Origin: Saccharomyces paradoxus
Lineage: Eukaryota > Ascomycota > Saccharomycetes > Saccharomycetales > Saccharomycetaceae
Length of the DNA stretch: 64,000 nucleotides
Reading direction: 5' to 3'
Assembly (NCBI RefSeq): GCF_002079055.1
Contig: NC_047498.1
Location: 895,299 to 959,298 of the forward strand
Position 1 is the stretch's first letter; each line of letters starts with the position of its first letter. Of this stretch, positions 60,136 to 64,000 are shown in pieces. Both the position numbers and the translations under genes were made by a program. The notes under the pieces were generated by a model. The model made no database searches, had not been told where the DNA came from, and saw only the letters and a list, made by a program, of their open reading frames with translations.

Positions 60136-60750
60136 ATGAGCACACAATATATCGATGAGACAGCATTCGTTCAGGCTGAACAGGGTAGAACCAATTTAAT
60201 GTTCCCCAATGAAAAGCAACAGGCTCGATTTGAACTAGGTGTTTCCATGATGATTTATAGGTGGGATGCCTTGGATGTTGCCGTAGAGAACAATTGGGGC
60301 GGTCCAGACTCGGCTGAGAAGAGAGACTGGATTACGGGAATTGTTGTGGGCCTTTTCAAGAATGAAAAAGTGGTTGACGTTGCTTTGATTGAGGAAACGT
60401 TACTTTATGCAATGGTTGATGAATTTGAAACTAATGTAGAAGACGACTCGGCTTTACCGATTGCCGTGGAGGTTATTAACATATACAACGATTGTTTCAA
60501 CTTCAATTATAATAAGGTAGAAAAGCTGTATTTGGAATGGCAAGAAAAGCAGAAAACAAAGAAATTAAAAAGAGTTGTACATATTGAGGGTGATGATGAC
60601 GATGATGATGATGGAGAGGAGTGGGATGACGAGGATGAAGATGAAGAGATGGATGAAATTGTGCCAGACTTGGTATCATCTAAACCTGAACCAATTGTTG
60701 ACGACGATGGCTTTGAATTGGTTCAACCAAAGGGAAGAAGAAAGCACTAG
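60136..60750 (+). CDS. TSR2: Pre-rRNA processing protein and eS26 escort Tsr2
   Basis: The 204-residue protein has a helical Tsr2 domain (about 15-140, RFELGVSMMIYRWDALDVAVENNWGG region), a highly acidic D/E tract (about 152-178) and a conserved basic C-terminus. Tsr2 carries ribosomal protein eS26 from importins, protects it from aggregation and delivers it to pre-40S particles, so 20S pre-rRNA is processed to 18S. The acidic tract mediates eS26 release. It is one residue shorter than S. cerevisiae, with the change in the acidic tract, and is among the more diverged proteins here. A PAC/RRPE pair upstream fits its role. Confidence 0.96.
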   Translation: MSTQYIDETAFVQAEQGRTNLMFPNEKQQARFELGVSMMIYRWDALDVAVENNWGGPDSAEKRDWITGIVVGLFKNEKVVDVALIEETLLYAMVDEFETNVEDDSALPIAVEVINIYNDCFNFNYNKVEKLYLEWQEKQKTKKLKRVVHIEGDDDDDDDGEEWDDEDEDEEMDEIVPDLVSSKPEPIVDDDGFELVQPKGRRKH

Positions 60751-61175
60751 TGTCTTTAGAAGCTGTATATTAAAATCAATAGTGCGCTGCTTTTTGCTTT
60801 TTCCAGTAGTAAAATACTTATAAAGGTATGCAAATTTTGATGAGGTTTTCCAAGATATGTAGTAGATCAAAAAAGTACATATTCAAAATCGAGCTCCTAG
60901 AAGAGACTTTCAATATAGACTCTCCAGGTGTGTAATACGCCATTATGTCAAGGTTCTCATTTTTCTTTAAAAGAAATGATCTTTATGCTTGATATTTTTA
61001 TATTTTGTGATTATAGAGGCCCAATTGCAACTACTTGTTCAGTTAAGGCAAAAGCTCAGTATAAGAAGCAAAGAAATACTAAATTAAAAAATCCTTGTAT
61101 ATAAATAATCATCAGGTAGATGTTTAACTACGTGAATAATTTATTTTTCTTCTTTGTGACTGTCGAAACTGGTGT
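60751..61175. other. TSR2-ECM30 convergent intergenic region with ARS consensus
   Basis: This 425-bp gap lies between convergent genes. It contains an 11/11 ARS consensus TTTTATATTTT at 60996-61006, extending to 16 of 17 positions of the extended consensus (TATTTTTATATTTTGTG). From memory S. cerevisiae has a mapped origin (ARS1230) in the syntenic interval, which would make this its equivalent. Both flanking genes end here, so there is no promoter role. Confidence 0.55.
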
Positions 61176-64000
61176 CTATCTATACAACCCTCTAGAGGTA
61201 TATCTTAACTGTGCATTATCATCAAATTCGTTATTATTATAGTTGTCATTATCGCTATTAATGAACTTGAATTTCTTGAAAAAAGAGGATGTCATTTCCA
61301 GGAATGAAAAAGATTCCTTTCTAAAGTTTGCGATCTTAAATAGTCGAATATTGGTTCCAACCCAAATGTTATTCTCGATTATATTGTTGACCACGCCAGG
61401 ACTTATTTCTTCTTCAAACATATAACTATTCAAATCATCAGTAATGGTTGACGCACCATTATTTTCATCTCTTTGACCAGCATTAGTGTCATTACTGTTA
61501 CCACTGCTGTTATTCCCACCCCATTTCCATTTGAAAAACGAAAATCCACCGTTGCTACTGTTGTTACTATTATTGTTAGCGGAATTATTGTTATTATTAG
61601 TTTCAGAAGCAACATGATGAGAATTTGGCCTTGTTCTTATTGAAGAACTATTAGAAATAGTCTTCTCCAAAGTAATTGAGGATGAAGACGAAGACGATCT
61701 TAAATGCTGGAAGTGATTTTGTGCTGTGTTCTGAAAAAAATAATTCATTAAATTGCCGCTTCCATTACTTTTTGTTCTATTTAATGCCATTGTTGGGGTG
61801 CTTACACCTGAACCAGCGCTTATTGTTCTCTCTAAACTTACTGAAGACTGACCTCTTGATCTTCGTATGTATCCCAAACGATCTGTTGTTGGCTTTGTAA
61901 CATCATTACCGTCACATTCGTCAATACTAACATCCAAAAGCGATTCGAATTGTCTCAATTCACGCGAGGAGGTTTCCTCATATTTAAATGACGTCTGTGT
62001 GAATATATTTGCCCATGTGGCGATATGGATCCACATTAACAATTTATCATCGGTGTGCATTGACAAAGGCTGGAAAGTTGTTAATCGTCGAACATCCAGT
62101 GGTAACCGAGGATGAATTATAGCTAATATATCAGATCTAAGAGCCGATAGTTTCGATAAAGTTTCGAAATATTGCACCGATTTGATCCTCGGAATTTCAG
62201 GAACTTTCGACAAAATTTGTTTAATAACACGCAAAAGAATCTGTAAATAAACAGTACCTGACCAAACTTCGCTAAAGTTTTCATACTTGGGGTTTTTACA
62301 TTTGTGGGTAAATGTTAATTGTGTAGGCCATTGAGGTCTATGTGGCCAATATTCCAATTGATGTTGCAAATTCAGATTAGAATCTGACTTGAAATCAATA
62401 AATGCAATGACTTGATAGTTCTTATCATGATTCATACTTGAAATATGTTTAACTGTCCCCGATGTTTCATTTTCCAATGACGCAGGGTTGAAAAGCAAAT
62501 AAGGAATTGGCGATTCATTATCTTGACCTTGATCCTCATTTTGATTTTGGCCCCGGTTTTCATTTTGACCTTGTTGCTGGTTCTGATGTTGTTGGTTCGC
62601 AGAAGAATATAGATTAACTTGAGGCAGGTCTGTTATTTCTTCAAATTGATAAAAATCCTTCCATTGAACTTTCCTATTGAATCCCATTTGTTTCAGGTTC
62701 ATGACATTGGAATTTAAGTTTGGATTCATGTCTAAAGCCTTGGAAATGGAATTTATAGAGTCATTTATTTGGTGAGTTATGGACTGATGTCTTACCATGG
62801 CAAATAGCAGGTTTTCTGCATCGTCAAAATACAAGGTGAAAAAGATTGTGATTGATCTTAATAATAACGACAATAAATCCATTTTGAAACCTGGTGATAT
62901 CATATACGGTATGTCTTTTGTCTTGAACACAGGAGTTGCGTAAGTGGTCAAATAAACCTTATTTGATGACTTGGAAAGAACGTAAAGTAGGGACATTGCA
63001 GCATTGTAGGATAGTTTGGACGAAGATGTATGACTAGAGGCGGTAGCACTTGGTGATGCAGATTTCTTCTTTGCTGATAAGAGAATCAAATCGTCATGCG
63101 AATCATCATTTTTATGAGAACTGGTCAAAATTTCGTCATTAATCGGCAACAGATTGTAAATCAGTTCATAAAAAATTGGATTTGGTTGTAGATTCAATTT
63201 AATGTTGTCCAAGATCAAATTTGATAACTGTATGATTGTGAAATCTCTGAATGTTAAATTATTAATATCGCCGTTGATGTTGGAGAGTTTGTAAAAGTTT
63301 GGCAGATTATTTGTATAGTAATTAAGGTTGAAAGTCTGTAACATCTTGAAGAGAACAAGCTTTTTGGAAGTCAAAATCAACAGAAGATGATCGAGTAAAG
63401 GTAACAAGATTTGAGAAACGCTATTTTCGTTCAGCTCCACAATAGAACGCTCGTCACTCGTATCTTTAGATGCGCCATTGCTCGTGGTAGAAGAATTTGA
63501 GCGTATTGTCGATGAAGACGACGATAAAGATGAATAATCATAATACTTCAAGTAATAAATGGAAAAAATGATGAATCTATTTGCAAACTTGTCTGCAAAA
63601 TAATTTTGAAAGCACTTATTGCAATCAATCAAGTTTGTCATGAGGATAGTCATAGGTATCAACAAAGGATGAATGTCTGGCAATTGTGCCTTTGTTTGCG
63701 ACTTGGTATGATATGCCGCCGAAGAAGAATTGGGCAATGAAGCATGTGGAGACGTACTGCTATCGTGGGCGCTCGTCGACACTGCTCTCCTTCTACTGGC
63801 ATCAACGGGTTTATTGTTCGTGAAGTTGAAAATGTTCGATTCTTGTTCTATGGCGAGATCGATGGGATATTTGAAGATTTTGATGAAACTGGACAGAATT
63901 AATTTCAAATCGTACTCTCGCTGCAATTGAGTGAGGAAAATGGTGATGACGTTGTCTTGAGCCTTATACGACATGGAAAGATTCAAGACGTGCAGGCAAG
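61176..64000 (-). CDS. ECM30: Hid1-family protein Ecm30 (C-terminal part, cut by right edge)
   Basis: About 941 C-terminal residues are visible; the frame stays open to the right edge and the S. cerevisiae protein is 1274 residues, so roughly the first 330 are missing. It belongs to the HID1/Dymeclin-like family of Golgi-associated proteins. In yeast it has been connected with cell-wall composition and with Ubp15-dependent sorting of the amino-acid permease Gap1. The visible part has long hydrophobic helical stretches, a Gln-rich run (near QHQNQQQGQN), several poly-Ser blocks and an Asn-rich block close to the C-terminus that differs in length from S. cerevisiae. The in-frame start at 63986 would be a TTG and is not a real start. 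Confidence 0.95.
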   Translation of the reverse strand, partial: CLHVLNLSMSYKAQDNVITIFLTQLQREYDLKLILSSFIKIFKYPIDLAIEQESNIFNFTNNKPVDASRRRAVSTSAHDSSTSPHASLPNSSSAAYHTKSQTKAQLPDIHPLLIPMTILMTNLIDCNKCFQNYFADKFANRFIIFSIYYLKYYDYSSLSSSSSTIRSNSSTTSNGASKDTSDERSIVELNENSVSQILLPLLDHLLLILTSKKLVLFKMLQTFNLNYYTNNLPNFYKLSNINGDINNLTFRDFTIIQLSNLILDNIKLNLQPNPIFYELIYNLLPINDEILTSSHKNDDSHDDLILLSAKKKSASPSATASSHTSSSKLSYNAAMSLLYVLSKSSNKVYLTTYATPVFKTKDIPYMISPGFKMDLLSLLLRSITIFFTLYFDDAENLLFAMVRHQSITHQINDSINSISKALDMNPNLNSNVMNLKQMGFNRKVQWKDFYQFEEITDLPQVNLYSSANQQHQNQQQGQNENRGQNQNEDQGQDNESPIPYLLFNPASLENETSGTVKHISSMNHDKNYQVIAFIDFKSDSNLNLQHQLEYWPHRPQWPTQLTFTHKCKNPKYENFSEVWSGTVYLQILLRVIKQILSKVPEIPRIKSVQYFETLSKLSALRSDILAIIHPRLPLDVRRLTTFQPLSMHTDDKLLMWIHIATWANIFTQTSFKYEETSSRELRQFESLLDVSIDECDGNDVTKPTTDRLGYIRRSRGQSSVSLERTISAGSGVSTPTMALNRTKSNGSGNLMNYFFQNTAQNHFQHLRSSSSSSSITLEKTISNSSSIRTRPNSHHVASETNNNNNSANNNSNNSSNGGFSFFKWKWGGNNSSGNSNDTNAGQRDENNGASTITDDLNSYMFEEEISPGVVNNIIENNIWVGTNIRLFKIANFRKESFSFLEMTSSFFKKFKFINSDNDNYNNNEFDDNAQLRYTSRGLYR

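Noticed and set aside
1-64000. CRISPR arrays, bacterial-type operons, riboswitches or a new multi-gene defence or toxin system
   Set aside because: The window is ordinary yeast nuclear chromosome with known housekeeping genes; no such structure is visible.

Overview
This is a nuclear chromosome segment from a budding yeast of the Saccharomyces sensu stricto group. Gene order and orientation match S. cerevisiae chromosome XII right arm from YLR409C (UTP21) to YLR436C (ECM30). The genes are dense, almost all intronless, and the single intron has GTATGT/TACTAAC/TAG signals. The proteins are not identical to the S. cerevisiae reference as I remember it. The core enzymes are very close, while disordered tails (VIP1 N-terminus, CNA1 C-terminus, CRN1 tail, TSR2) carry many substitutions and small indels. 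That suggests a sibling species in the S. paradoxus to S. mikatae range rather than S288C, but I could not align and do not name the species.

Layout. 1-8 kb: UTP21 (5' part, minus strand), VIP1, CTR3, BER1. 8-10 kb: a 2-kb gap with regulatory motifs and no convincing gene. 10-13 kb: INA1 and PUN1, two convergent membrane-protein genes that look homologous. 13.7-21.5 kb: VPS36, CDC73 and the DEAH-box helicase gene YLR419W. 21.5-22.9 kb: tRNA-Leu(UAA) with one delta-type LTR fossil and a degraded second fragment. 22.9-34.7 kb: URA4, RPN13, DCK1, ATG17, SPP382. 34.7-36.6 kb: a gap with tRNA-Asn(GUU). 36.6-46.5 kb: TUS1, spliced TDA5, MAG2, CRN1. 47-64 kb: SEN1, ATG23, IMD3, CNA1, TSR2 and the C-terminal part of ECM30 (minus strand, running off the right edge).

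The genes are independent nuclear units, not an operon-like system. Promoter motifs tie several to known regulons: PAC and RRPE elements before UTP21, YLR419W, TSR2 and IMD3 (ribosome biogenesis); two inverted Mac1 copper elements before CTR3; a Ppr1 site before URA4; an Rpn4-like site before RPN13; and a perfect PDRE far upstream of INA1.

I found no new multi-gene system. The most interesting observations are the INA1/PUN1 relationship, with an INA1 extracellular insert built of about nine degenerate 36-residue repeats; the ribosome-biogenesis-type promoter of the uncharacterised helicase YLR419W; the Pho4-type palindrome before the inositol pyrophosphate synthase VIP1; the intact, Ty-free CTR3 promoter; and two unexplained open stretches in the large gaps.
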